This document shows, one piece after another, positions 28,058 to 36,539 of a stretch of 64,000 bases of DNA. The notes under the pieces were generated by a model. It saw only the letters and a list, made by a program, of their open reading frames with translations. It did not search any database and was not told the origin of the DNA. The position numbers were made by a program, and so were the translations under genes. The number at the start of each line of letters is the position of its first letter. Positions within the stretch are counted from its first letter, which is position 1. This DNA is from Bifidobacterium sp. Its GTDB lineage: Bacteria > Actinomycetota > Actinomycetes > Actinomycetales > Bifidobacteriaceae. Location: contig JAGGHK010000001.1 of the NCBI GenBank assembly GCA_024104275.1, forward strand, positions 744,001 to 808,000, read 5' to 3'.

Positions 28058-28492
28058 ATGGCCAATGCAACAGCCAATCCAAATTCCTCGGAACTCGATC
28101 CGGCGCAGCAGGACGGCAAGGTGCTTTTCGTCTGCTACAATCACTGCACCACCTGCGCCAAGGCACGCAAATGGCTCAATGAAAACGGCGTCGACTTCGC
28201 CGAACGCGACATCAAAGGCGATAACCCCACCACCACGGAACTCAAGCGCTGGTGGAAGGCGAGCGGCCTGCCGCTGAAGCGCTTCTTCAACACCTCGGGC
28301 ATGCCTTATCGAGAGATGAAACTCAAGAGCAAACTGCCCGAAATGAGCGAGGACGAGCAACTCAAACTCCTTGCAACCAACGGGATGCTGGTCAAGCGCC
28401 CGATAATTGTGAACGCTAACAAAGTTTTGGTCGGTTTTACCCCCGAAACGTGGAAAAACACCCTTTCTAGTACAGCAGACACGTTAAAATAA
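28058..28492 (+). CDS. ArsC/Spx-like thioredoxin-fold protein
   Basis: 144 residues. A 20-residue leader precedes the thioredoxin-like fold with [15 protein letters not shown]; the CTTC could serve as a redox pair, and the [10 protein letters not shown] arrangement is that of the YffB/Spx/arsenate reductase group. Later RRFNTSG-type ([14 protein letters not shown]) and [16 protein letters not shown] are also family features. True arsenate reduction is not supported by neighbours; a thiol oxidoreductase or Spx-like role is equally possible. ATG at 28058 with AAAGGAACTCATC upstream. Confidence 0.88.
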   Translation: MANATANPNSSELDPAQQDGKVLFVCYNHCTTCAKARKWLNENGVDFAERDIKGDNPTTTELKRWWKASGLPLKRFFNTSGMPYREMKLKSKLPEMSEDEQLKLLATNGMLVKRPIIVNANKVLVGFTPETWKNTLSSTADTLK

Positions 28493-28563
28493 AGATGTTG
28501 GTAAATATACAGCGCAAAGGATGCGAGCCCGTATCCCCGAGCTGTTCCTTTAGGGAGAATTAC

Positions 28564-29619
28564 ATGACAGTAAAGATTGGTATTAACGGTTTCGGCCGCA
28601 TTGGACGCCTTGCGTTCCGTCGTATTTTCGAACTTCAGGCCCGCGGTGGCGAGGCCGGTGACATCGAAGTCGCAGCAATCAACGATTTGACGACCCCTGC
28701 GATGCTTGCCTACCTCTTGAAGTATGACAGCGTCCACGGCACCTTCCGCCACGATGACGGCACCCCGGTCGACGTTCAGTCCACCGATGACGCGATCGTC
28801 GTTGACGGCAAGGAATACAAGGTCTACGCCGAGAAGGATGCCCGCAACATCCCGTGGGTGAAGAACGATGGCGTCGAGTTCGTGCTCGAGTGCACCGGCT
28901 TCTACACCTCCGCTGCCAAGAGCCAGGCTCACCTGGACGCCGGCGTCAAGAAGGTCCTCATCTCCGCTCCGGCGAAGGATGACACCACCCCGACCGTCGT
29001 CTACGGCGTCAATCAGGAGATCTTGAAGCCCAGCGACAACATCGTCTCCTCCGGCTCCTGCACCACGAACTCCTTCGCGGCGCTCGTCAAGCTGCTCGAC
29101 GACAACTTTGGCATCAAGGTCGGCTTCATGACCACGGTGCACGCCTACACCGGCAGCCAGATGCTGCTCGATGGGCCTCGTGGTTCCAAGCCGCGCAACA
29201 ACCGCGCCGCCGCCGTCAACACGATCGAGCACTCCACCGGCGCCGCCAAGGCCATCGGCAAGGTTGTTCCTTCGGTCAACGGCAAGCTGCAGGGCCACGC
29301 CCAGCGCGTCCAGGTTCCGGATGGATCCTTCACCGAGCTCTTCACCGTGCTCAACAAGGAAGTTTCCGCCGACGAGATCAACGCCGCCGCCAAGAAGGCT
29401 TTCGAGAACAATGAGACCTTCGGCTACAACGCCGACAGCATCGTGACCTCCGACATCATCGGCGACACCCACGCTGGTGTCTTCGATCCTACGCAGACCG
29501 ACGTCAACACCATTGACGGCACCACGTTGGCCCGTACCGTCGCCTTCTACGACAACGAGTACGGCTTCACCTGCAACATGATCCGCACCCTGCTCCACTT
29601 CGCTGAAATCAGCAAGTGA
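28564..29619 (+). CDS. gap: Glyceraldehyde-3-phosphate dehydrogenase
   Basis: Oxidises glyceraldehyde 3-phosphate to 1,3-bisphosphoglycerate with NAD, the lower part of the bifid shunt. 351 residues. The NAD-binding start [17 protein letters not shown] and the catalytic SCTTN are intact, as are TVHAYTGSQ and [23 protein letters not shown] at 28564 with AGGGAGAATTAC upstream; codon use is strongly biased to C-ending codons, as expected of a highly expressed gene. Possible -10 TAAAAT about 80 bases upstream. A terminator follows. Confidence 0.98.
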   Translation: MTVKIGINGFGRIGRLAFRRIFELQARGGEAGDIEVAAINDLTTPAMLAYLLKYDSVHGTFRHDDGTPVDVQSTDDAIVVDGKEYKVYAEKDARNIPWVKNDGVEFVLECTGFYTSAAKSQAHLDAGVKKVLISAPAKDDTTPTVVYGVNQEILKPSDNIVSSGSCTTNSFAALVKLLDDNFGIKVGFMTTVHAYTGSQMLLDGPRGSKPRNNRAAAVNTIEHSTGAAKAIGKVVPSVNGKLQGHAQRVQVPDGSFTELFTVLNKEVSADEINAAAKKAFENNETFGYNADSIVTSDIIGDTHAGVFDPTQTDVNTIDGTTLARTVAFYDNEYGFTCNMIRTLLHFAEISK

Positions 29620-29647
29620 GCGAGTCGCGGCGATAAGCTGCAGAACT

Positions 29648-29715
29648 GTTTCGCTACCACTAGCGAAACGTGATTCGTAATGAAAGATCCCCAATCGTTT
29701 GGTTGGGGATTTTTC
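29648..29715 (+). terminator. gap terminator, preceded by a second hairpin
   Basis: Stem ATCCCCAA/TTGGGGAT (29687-29710) then TTTTTCG. Upstream lies a separate 9-bp hairpin GTTTCGCTA/TAGCGAAAC (29648-29669). Confidence 0.9.
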
Positions 29716-29893
29716 GTATGTGGAACCTGTTTTTTCTATGCAACCAATCTTTATTCGCCTTTATGAATCGTGCCCTGATATGAATCATGCTCGGAACTTG
29801 ACCAAACCGACATCCCGCACAAAAGTTCATCGAATCGCCAAAGCACGAATCTGGAAACGATATCGATAAACCAGAAGATTAGACTTGAGGATT

Positions 29894-30403
29894 ATGAGCA
29901 AGAAACACAAGAAAACGGCGGGGACGGCCTCTACCTCGGCAACGCGCGAACTGAATGAAGCGGGAATCCCTTTTAAAATCTATGAATACGAGCATTCCTC
30001 AGACCATATGGATGAAGGATACGGGCTCGAAGGCGCGGAAAAACTCGGCGTCGACCCGCATCGCTCGTTCAAAACGCTTATGGCCGACACCGGCGACGAA
30101 CGGGTCATCGGCGTGGTACCGGTGAGCGGACACCTGGACATGAAATATCTCGCAGCAGCGGTCGGCGCCAAGAAGGCGGCAATGGCCGACCCGAAGGTGG
30201 CGCAACGCGAAAGCGGCTACGTGGTCGGCGGCATCTCGCCGCTGGGCCAACGCACCAAGCACAAGACCGTAATCGACGAAAGCGCGATGCAATATGATGA
30301 GATCATCGTCTCCGGAGGCAAGCGCGGCTTCAGCGTGGGCGTCAACCCGAATGATCTGGTGAAAGTGCTCGGCGCGAAAGTGGCGAAAATCGGCACTTGG
30401 TAA
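29894..30403 (+). CDS. ybaK: Cys-tRNA(Pro)/Cys-tRNA deacylase, YbaK/EbsC family
   Basis: Hydrolyses mischarged Cys-tRNAPro in the cytoplasm. 169 residues. The conserved Lys is in HRSFKTLMA (near residue 55), followed by VSGHLDMKYLAAAVGAKKAAMA, YVVGGISPLGQRTKHKTVID and SGGKRGFSVGVNPNDLVKV, all hallmarks of this family. ATG at 29894, with TTGAGGATT directly upstream, is preferred over the in-frame TTG at 29885. Stands alone. Confidence 0.93.
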   Translation: MSKKHKKTAGTASTSATRELNEAGIPFKIYEYEHSSDHMDEGYGLEGAEKLGVDPHRSFKTLMADTGDERVIGVVPVSGHLDMKYLAAAVGAKKAAMADPKVAQRESGYVVGGISPLGQRTKHKTVIDESAMQYDEIIVSGGKRGFSVGVNPNDLVKVLGAKVAKIGTW

Positions 30404-30470
30404 AGACTGCTCATTGATTCCAGATATTCAAAACGGATCTTCGCAATCCGCAATCTTCAAAAATCGTCTT

Positions 30471-30676
30471 CTTGGCGCGCCAAGAAGGCCGTTTTATCCA
30501 GAATTACGTTTCAATCTTCATATTTCGGGGTACTTGGCACACCAAGAAGCCACTCTTATCCAGAATTGTGGGTGATTCTTCTTATTTTGGCCCTCTTGGC
30601 GCGCAGAGAGGTCAATATCTGCAACTTTGAAGCCCCAAAGTTAACATTTTGGGCTTCTTGGCGCGCCAAGAGGTTT
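30471..30676. repeat. 62-bp tandem repeat array with CTTGGCGCGCCAAG palindromes
   Basis: Units begin at exactly 30471, 30533, 30595 and 30657 (period 62). Each opens with CTTGGC and a palindrome: perfect in units 1 and 4, degenerate in units 2 and 3. In unit 1 it extends to the 20-bp CTTCTTGGCGCGCCAAGAAG. TTATCCAGAATT is shared by units 1 and 2 at the same offset. The tail of an earlier unit (CAATCTTCA near 30450) suggests a fourth period upstream. It fills most of the 404-base gap between ybaK and the aldose epimerase gene; the rest of that gap shows only AT-rich promoter-like sequence. Confidence 0.9.
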
Positions 30677-30807
30677 AAAAACGGCACAAATATGGGTCAA
30701 TGATATGAATGATATATTCCCGTCGAATCTGTAGCGTCACGGAATCAGACTGAGCATCATATTAGAATAGTGAACGATAACAATAACGTTTCTCAATAGG
30801 AGTTGAT

Positions 30808-31758
30808 ATGACTTCACCAAACCTGCCCCCTCGTTCGGGCCAACAATTCACCATTTCGCATGGCGACTACACGGCAGTGGTCACCGAACTCGGCGCCACG
30901 CTGCGCAAGCTCACCTATCGGGGCAAAGACATGATCGCCTCGTGGGATCCGGATAAGACGGTGCCCTGCACCAACGGCGAACTGCTTGTCCCCTTCCCCA
31001 ACCGCATCGAGGACGGCGTCTACACCTTCGAAGGCAAGACCTATGAGCTGCCCATTGACGAACACGAAAAGCACAACGCCATTCACGGCTACGGCTATCG
31101 CGCCTTCTGGAAGCTGGAAAGCCTTGAAGAAGACAGCGTGTCGCTCACCTGGCGCACCGGCAATATGAAGGGGTATCCCTTCGACCTCTTGGTTCGTGCC
31201 GCATTCAGCCTCAGCGATGACGGGCTCAAGCTCACGTTGTCGGCGACGAACAACGATTCCGTCAATGCGCCATGGGCCTTGGCCATCCACCCGTGGATCG
31301 CCAACGGCTTCGACGGTTACGGCGACGAGATCGACGGACAGAATGCACAATGCAAGGTCACCATTCCGGCACATACCCACGTCACCGTCAACGAGCGTCT
31401 GCTGCCCACCGGCACCGAACCCGTCAGTGGCAAGTACGACCTTCGCCAATCCACCGCGCTGACCGAGCAGCCATTCGATGACGCATGGACCGACGTCGAA
31501 CGCGACGCCGACGGCAACGTATTCGCGACACTCGTGCGTCCGGACGGCCTTGCAGTGAGCGTTGGAGGCGACAAGACCATCACCTCGTTCCAGATGTGCA
31601 CGGGCACCGGATTTACACCCGAATCGCATCCGGCCGGCGTCGCCATCGAACCGCAGACCGCCTATGCCAACGCCTTCAACAGCGGGCGTGACCTCATCGT
31701 CATCAAGCCCGGCGAGACCAGCTCAACCAACCTTTATTTCAAGGCGGAGCAGCGCTGA
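30808..31758 (+). CDS. Aldose 1-epimerase (galactose mutarotase)
   Basis: Interconverts alpha and beta hexose anomers. 316 residues of the galactose-mutarotase beta-sandwich: PFPNRIEDGVYTFEGKTYEL, then NAIHGYGYRAFWKLE with the general-acid His, WALAIHPWIANGF with the second His, and TGFTPESHPAGVAIEPQT with the base Glu. ATG at 30808 with TAGGAGTTGAT upstream. The promoter region is occupied by the 62-bp palindrome array, which could carry regulator sites. Confidence 0.93.
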   Translation: MTSPNLPPRSGQQFTISHGDYTAVVTELGATLRKLTYRGKDMIASWDPDKTVPCTNGELLVPFPNRIEDGVYTFEGKTYELPIDEHEKHNAIHGYGYRAFWKLESLEEDSVSLTWRTGNMKGYPFDLLVRAAFSLSDDGLKLTLSATNNDSVNAPWALAIHPWIANGFDGYGDEIDGQNAQCKVTIPAHTHVTVNERLLPTGTEPVSGKYDLRQSTALTEQPFDDAWTDVERDADGNVFATLVRPDGLAVSVGGDKTITSFQMCTGTGFTPESHPAGVAIEPQTAYANAFNSGRDLIVIKPGETSSTNLYFKAEQR

Positions 31759-31800
31759 ACAATTCAACGGCGTGGAAAGCAATTGGAGTTGGAAACTTTC

Positions 31801-31888
31801 TGCTACAAATCGGTCACTAATGCCTCTAACCGGTCATTTTTACACTAAAAATCGTCGTTCTTGGGGCAGGATTGACCGATTTGGGGCA
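31801..31888. repeat. Dispersed palindrome, copy 1
   Basis: Imperfect arms at 31801-31824 and 31865-31888 sharing CAAATCGGTCA/TGACCGATTTG, with an inner CATTTTTACACTAAAAATCG. It matches the element at 43087-43178 in both arms and loop. It lies after the epimerase gene, before bL37. Confidence 0.75.
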
Positions 31889-32043
31889 TAACCGACAGAT
31901 GTGAGATACGACCGACCAGTTAGTGGTAAGAATACGGCAATCCGCATCGAAATCGAATAATTATAGGTTAAGTTCACTCCGTTCGGAGCCGAACGTAACC
32001 GGCCGAGGAACGTGCCACAGTGCATGAAGTCGCAACAACGTGC

Positions 32044-32049
32044 GATAAT
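32044..32049 (+). promoter_or_regulatory. Possible -10 element for bL37
   Basis: GATAAT 37 bases before the bL37 start; no convincing -35. Upstream is an inverted repeat GTTCGGAGCCGAAC near 31981. Confidence 0.35.
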
Positions 32050-32085
32050 GCCTAAGGCTTATTCATTAATGTAAAGGAGTCCATC

Positions 32086-32160
32086 ATGGGAATGCGCGGA
32101 CGTAAGCGTAAGGCACGCCGCAAAAAGGCGGCCAACCACGGCAAAAGGCCAAATGCCTGA
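32086..32160 (+). CDS. Ribosomal protein bL37 (24 residues)
   Basis: A very basic peptide, MGMRGRKRKARRKK followed by AANHGKRPNA. It agrees with the actinobacterial large-subunit protein bL37, whose C-terminal NHGKRPN is distinctive. ATG at 32086 with AAAGGAGTCCATC upstream and a terminator 28 bases after the stop, so it is an independent gene. Too short for automatic calling in many pipelines. Confidence 0.88.
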   Translation: MGMRGRKRKARRKKAANHGKRPNA

Positions 32161-32187
32161 GTTCCGTTAGGTACACAAAAATGACGA

Positions 32188-32216
32188 ATGCCTCGCAGCA
32201 AGCGGGGCATTTTTCA
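32188..32216 (+). terminator. bL37 terminator
   Basis: Stem TGCCTCGC/GCGGGGCA with an AGCAA loop, then TTTTTCATTT. Confidence 0.9.
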
Positions 32217-32252
32217 TTTCCAGGCACGCAAGTCAATCAACGACGAAAACCT

Positions 32253-32400
32253 TGATACCGCTCAGCAATCGTTTTTCGGCATTGCTGACTTTTCATGCCG
32301 AAAAACGGTCATAAGCCTTTAGATGAACGGTCTTCTGCATAGCGCACCTTCTCATGCCGAAAACCGGTCACTGCCGGTTTCTAAATGAACGGTTTTCTGC
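32253..32400. repeat. Degenerate hairpin array, period about 59-62 bp
   Basis: CATGCCGAAAA recurs at 32294 and 32353 (59 bp) and ATGAACGGT at 32323 and 32385 (62 bp); each pair forms an imperfect hairpin (12-13 of 16 bases). A small hairpin CAGCAAT/ATTGCTG precedes them. It lies in the 377-base convergent gap between bL37 and the anti-sigma gene. Confidence 0.65.
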
Positions 32401-32537
32401 AGCTTGATCCGCTTGTGCGGAAAATAGATTGCAAAATAAGATATTCCAGATCATAACTTCCATCAGCACTGACAAATACCAACGAAAAAGCCATTGTATT
32501 CAAAACGTGGCTAAACGTATAACAGTGCTCCAGACCA

Positions 32538-32831
32538 TTATGCCGACGCGACTTCGCCGCCGCAAGACTCTTCGAGGCAGCAACGGTCGAGCGTGGCCTC
32601 AAGCTTGGCGATGAGGCACTGCGGAGCTGATGCAGGACGCAACAAATCACGAAGTTCGGCAATCAAGGCCTTTTCACGGGCATCGCAGCAGGATTCGGGG
32701 TTGAAGCATTCGTCGTCGGGAACTCGGTTGCTGGAATCGTATCGGGAGATTTCGATGTCGGTACGGGTGACGCCATTGGAATGTTGGCTTTTCACCACCA
32801 CTCGGCTGGTACGCTCGATTCGTCCGTCCAT
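32538..32831 (-). CDS. Probable anti-sigma factor partner of the ECF sigma factor
   Basis: 97 residues, Cys-rich: CFNPESCC near 43-50, then PQCLIAKLEATLDRCCLEESC near the end. The spacing recalls the zinc-binding C-terminal half of RsrA-type redox anti-sigma factors, but the usual HxxxCxxC is not visible, so this is inferred mainly from position: it follows the sigma gene by 89 bases on the same strand. ATG at 32831 with AAAGGAG upstream. Confidence 0.6.
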   Translation of the reverse strand: MDGRIERTSRVVVKSQHSNGVTRTDIEISRYDSSNRVPDDECFNPESCCDAREKALIAELRDLLRPASAPQCLIAKLEATLDRCCLEESCGGEVASA

Positions 32832-32920
32832 CGTCGTTCTCCTTTCATGACTTCTAATCCACTATTATTACTCATTTTGGCCGTTTTGGGGTTCGCGGAT
32901 AGTGAAGACGTTGTTTTGGC

Positions 32921-33703
32921 TTACTTATCGGCCTTTTTGGTTGGTTTCGCGGGCTTTATAGGCTTTACAGGTTTCGCTGGTTCGGCTTTCTCTGCCAGCT
33001 CCGTTGATTCCGTAGATTTCTTGGATGCTGCAGATTTTGTCGATTCCGTAGGCTTATCTTTCTCCCCTGATTTCGCAGATTCTATGCCCATCTCCTTGCC
33101 GTAGCCTCGCTGCCGGGCGTATTCGGTCAGCTCGTCTTTGAGCTGCGAGCGCGCGCGGTTGAGCCGGCTCATCACCGTGCCGATCTTGATGCCCTGCTCC
33201 TTGGCGACCTGCTTGTAGGATTTGCCGTCGATGGCCGTATCGATGAAGACCTGCCGACGTTCAGGGGAAAGCGAATCCAACGCCTGCATGATCTCGGCCG
33301 GAGCAAAACCGTCCAGGTATTCTTGCTCCGCGGATTTCAATCCTTCCGACGAATGGTCGGAAGCGGAGTAGATGTCCCAATCGTCGTATTCCCCCGTGGA
33401 ATCGTTGGCGCGCTGGGGGCGGCGCTTGGCCTTGGCGTATTGGTTGAAGTAGGCGTTGCGTTCGATGGTGGTCATCCACGCTTCGAAATTGCTGCCTGGA
33501 CGGAAACTGTCGAAAGCCTTGAACGCGCGCTCATAAGCGTCCTGCACGAGGTCCTGCGCATCCTCCGGGTTGTTCGTGAACTTCATCGCCTGACGGTAAA
33601 GCGCATCGACGGCAGGCATCGCAAGGGCCTCGAAACGTGCGCGCTTCTGCGCTGTCGTCTCGTGCTCCTGCTGCTTGGTCTCTACCTGGTCGGTTTGCGT
33701 CAC
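32921..33703 (-). CDS. ECF-family RNA polymerase sigma factor, SigR/SigH-like, with repetitive tail
   Basis: 260 residues. Region 2 is DALYRQAMKFTNNPEDAQDLVQDAYERAF through NFEAWMTTIERNAYFNQY (about 30-90), region 4 SLSPERRQVFIDTAIDGKSYKQVAKEQGI (about 145-190). These resemble SigR/SigH, which control disulfide stress in actinobacteria. After residue 205 the protein continues about 55 residues as a Lys/Ser/Thr/Glu then Lys/Pro/Ala-rich tail not needed for sigma function. The start is GTG at 33703; no ribosome-binding site is visible, and TACAAT lies 8 bases upstream, so a leaderless transcript is possible. Confidence 0.85.
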   Translation of the reverse strand: MTQTDQVETKQQEHETTAQKRARFEALAMPAVDALYRQAMKFTNNPEDAQDLVQDAYERAFKAFDSFRPGSNFEAWMTTIERNAYFNQYAKAKRRPQRANDSTGEYDDWDIYSASDHSSEGLKSAEQEYLDGFAPAEIMQALDSLSPERRQVFIDTAIDGKSYKQVAKEQGIKIGTVMSRLNRARSQLKDELTEYARQRGYGKEMGIESAKSGEKDKPTESTKSAASKKSTESTELAEKAEPAKPVKPIKPAKPTKKADK

Positions 33704-33933
33704 GTTACTATTGTAAACGTTCGTCTCATATCGCCCGACACGCGCTTCTGCCGCATTTATTTAGAACTTTTCAATATAAGCATATGGTTTTATGAACATA
33801 TTTAATAGGGAAACTTGATACTATGTACAACGATATTTCTTGGGATTGGTTCAAAAGAGAACCACCGAGAAGTAAGAATATCGCCTTCTACATAATGTAA
33901 TGCAATGTCGGAATCGGAACGCACAATATTGTT

Positions 33934-34698
33934 ATGACTTCAACGAAAAACAATGTGGACGCCGACAACGCGGCAATCATGCTCAATGCCATCGCGCAAG
34001 CCCCTCAGCAAGATGAGGACACCACGCTCGGAACTGCTTGGCTGCTTGGCTTCGACACCGAGACTACCGGAACCGGTTCGGCTGACGCCATCGTCTCCGC
34101 CTCACTGGTTCTGCGCGACCCGGCGAAAGGCTACGCAGGCGATGTCGTGGCGGAATGGGTCATCAATCCGCACCGTCATATCAGTGAAGGCGCAAGCCGG
34201 GTCAACGGATTCACCGACGAATTTCTCGAGGCCAACGGCGCGGAACCCGCCGACGCCATCGCAGCCATCGCCTCCATCGTCACCGCGACGCAAGCCAAAC
34301 GCATCCCGCTGCTCGCCTACAACGCGCCTTTCGATGTGCGCATACTGGCCGGTGACCTCAAACGCTGGGATCTTCAAACGCTTCCCGACGAGCTTTTGGT
34401 CGTCGACCCGCTGGTCATCGACCGCGAGATCTCGCACCGCCGCGGCAAGCGCACGCTGACCTATACCACGGAATACTACGGCGTCGAGCCGCACGGAGAC
34501 TTCCACGATGCTACCGCCGACACCACCGCGGCCATGGACCTCATCAAGCCGATGTCCACCCTCTACCCGCAGGTCGGCAACCTGAAGCTCGGCGATCTCA
34601 TGGACTGGCAGCGGCAGGCGCACAAGAAGTGGAAGGATTCGTTCAACGAGTGGATGGAATCGCGTGGCCGCCGGCCCATCACCGACAACTGGCTCTAA
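33934..34698 (+). CDS. DnaQ-like 3'-5' exonuclease
   Basis: 254 residues of the DEDDh fold: Exo I FDTETTGTGSADAIVS (near 30), Exo II YNAPFDVRIL (near 130), Exo III HDATADTTAAMDLI (near 192) with the catalytic His. It resembles the epsilon subunit or an oligonucleotide exonuclease but has no polymerase-binding tail I recognise. The start ATG at 33934 lacks a ribosome-binding site; an AT-rich CAATATTGTT lies immediately before it. The 230 bases upstream hold nothing else I can identify. Confidence 0.88.
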   Translation: MTSTKNNVDADNAAIMLNAIAQAPQQDEDTTLGTAWLLGFDTETTGTGSADAIVSASLVLRDPAKGYAGDVVAEWVINPHRHISEGASRVNGFTDEFLEANGAEPADAIAAIASIVTATQAKRIPLLAYNAPFDVRILAGDLKRWDLQTLPDELLVVDPLVIDREISHRRGKRTLTYTTEYYGVEPHGDFHDATADTTAAMDLIKPMSTLYPQVGNLKLGDLMDWQRQAHKKWKDSFNEWMESRGRRPITDNWL

Positions 34699-34922
34699 AG
34701 ACCGTTCCGTATAACAGCCACAAAACCAGCGATGGCAAAGTCTCGATAAAAGAACGGCATATTTTACGGCGATACCTGTTTTTCGATGCGGGATCGAACC
34801 TGGTTTCCCATCGACATGCGGAAGATTCACCGTGTTGTGTAAGTTCCATTCGATTGTGGCAGGTTCCCTTTATTTCCGCTTCCATGATGCGCTAGCCTTA
34901 TGGGTGGCGAGAAAGGTTTGAT

Positions 34923-36485
34923 ATGGCTCTGACTCTGGCAACTGCGGTTGAATTGCTTGAACGGCATCATCTTTTGCGGGAAATTATCCAAGGCGAGACC
35001 TGGTCGCGCAACCCCGCTCGCTTTGCCGGGTCCGAAGACGATTTCACTTCCATTACCTACGACACCCGGCAGGTGCGTGAGGGCTCGCTTTTATGTTGCA
35101 AAGGCCAATTCAAAGCGGACTATCTTGCAGACTGCGACGAACGCGGGCTTCAGGCCTATGTTGCCAAAACGGATTTCAGCGCAAAAACCGGCGCCATCGG
35201 CATTATCGTGGACGACATACGCAAGGCGATGAGCTTGCTTTCCGCAGCTTTCTACGGGCGGCCGCAGGACGAACTGACGGTTATCGGCATCACCGGAACC
35301 AAAGGCAAGACGACCACCGCCTACTTCGTTCAGGCGATCCTCAACGCCGCTAGCGACGGCAAAGCCGCTCTGTTCTCGTCGGTCGACAACTGCCTCGATG
35401 GGCGTACCTACACGGCTTCCGCGCTGACCACACCGGAATCGATGGATGCGTTCCGCATGATGCGGCAGGCCGTCGATAACGGGATGCGCTACTTGGTGAT
35501 GGAGGTCTCCTCGCAGGCCTACAAGGTCGAGCGCGTCTACGGACTCACCTTCGACGTCGGCGCGTTTCTGAACATCTCCCCCGACCACATCAGCCCTATC
35601 GAGCATCCCACGTTCGAGGATTATTTGTATTGCAAACGACAGATTACGCCCAACAGCAAAGCGTTGGTGCTGGGAGCCGACTGCGATCACGCCGATCTGA
35701 TCGAAGAAGACGCTGCCGCCGCGGGCGTTCCTGTTACCACTTTTGCTTTGCACACCAGCGACGCACACGACAGCGGCACCAAAGCCGACACCGTTGCACG
35801 GCCGGCGGATAAAGACCGTACCGCGTTTCATATCGAAGTTGCAGGCACAACCGACACCTATAGACTGCGCATGGACGGCGATTTCAACTATGCCAACGCG
35901 GCTGCGGCACTGACCATCGCGCAGCTTGCAGGTATCGACCTCAATGACAGAAAAATCTCGCACGCCCTTGAAAACGTTCGCATTTCGGGGCGTATGGAGC
36001 AGTTCAAGGACACACACGGACCGAACGTCGCCATCGTCGATTACGCGCATAATTTTGCCAGCGTCTCCGCGCTGATCAACTTCGCGCTGGAGCGGTATGG
36101 CGCAAACAAACCACGTATTACACTGGTCAGCGGATCGGCCGGCGGCAAGGCCGTGGACCGGCGGAAAGAAATCATCGATGCCGCGCAACACCGCGTCGAC
36201 CGCATCATCATCACCAGCGACGACCCTGACAAGGAACGCGCGGAAGATATCTGCGAGACCATGCAAGCTGCCGTCAATGACCCCCATGTGCATGCCACCA
36301 TCATCGTCGATCGGCAGAAGGCCATCGAAGCCGCCATCGCCGAGGCGCAGGCCCACGATGGTTTCGACGTGCTGCTGATCGTCGGCAAAGGCGAGGAGCA
36401 GTGGATCAAAGTGAACGGCAAACACACGCCCTACGAGGGCGATACCCATATCGTCACCAGGCTGTTCGGCCAAACCGATTCATGA
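34923..36485 (+). CDS. murE: UDP-MurNAc-tripeptide ligase (MurE), probably Lys/Orn type
   Basis: Adds the third amino acid to UDP-MurNAc-L-Ala-D-Glu, an ATP-dependent cytoplasmic step. 520 residues in three Mur domains. Walker-like GITGTKGKTTTAYF near 122, TTPESMDAFRMM, MEVSSQAYKVERV, HISPIEHPTFEDY, and the C-terminal SGRMEQF. The specificity loop reads ITSDDPDKERAED where meso-DAP enzymes have DNPR, so a diamino acid other than DAP (Lys or Orn) is inferred. ATG at 34923 with GAAAGG upstream. It leads a three-gene set with the ligase and racemase that follow. Confidence 0.93.
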   Translation: MALTLATAVELLERHHLLREIIQGETWSRNPARFAGSEDDFTSITYDTRQVREGSLLCCKGQFKADYLADCDERGLQAYVAKTDFSAKTGAIGIIVDDIRKAMSLLSAAFYGRPQDELTVIGITGTKGKTTTAYFVQAILNAASDGKAALFSSVDNCLDGRTYTASALTTPESMDAFRMMRQAVDNGMRYLVMEVSSQAYKVERVYGLTFDVGAFLNISPDHISPIEHPTFEDYLYCKRQITPNSKALVLGADCDHADLIEEDAAAAGVPVTTFALHTSDAHDSGTKADTVARPADKDRTAFHIEVAGTTDTYRLRMDGDFNYANAAAALTIAQLAGIDLNDRKISHALENVRISGRMEQFKDTHGPNVAIVDYAHNFASVSALINFALERYGANKPRITLVSGSAGGKAVDRRKEIIDAAQHRVDRIIITSDDPDKERAEDICETMQAAVNDPHVHATIIVDRQKAIEAAIAEAQAHDGFDVLLIVGKGEEQWIKVNGKHTPYEGDTHIVTRLFGQTDS

Positions 36486-36539
36486 CACCGAGCAGATGCA
36501 TCCACCATTCCCGAAATTTTCAGAGGTAAGCTAAGAACC

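Noticed and set aside
28058-28492. Arsenate resistance operon
   Set aside because: Only one ArsC-fold protein; no arsB, arsR or other arsenic gene adjoins it.
34780-34830. tRNA gene, because GGTTCGATCCC occurs on the minus strand
   Set aside because: The flanking bases do not form the T stem and no acceptor or anticodon arm could be built.
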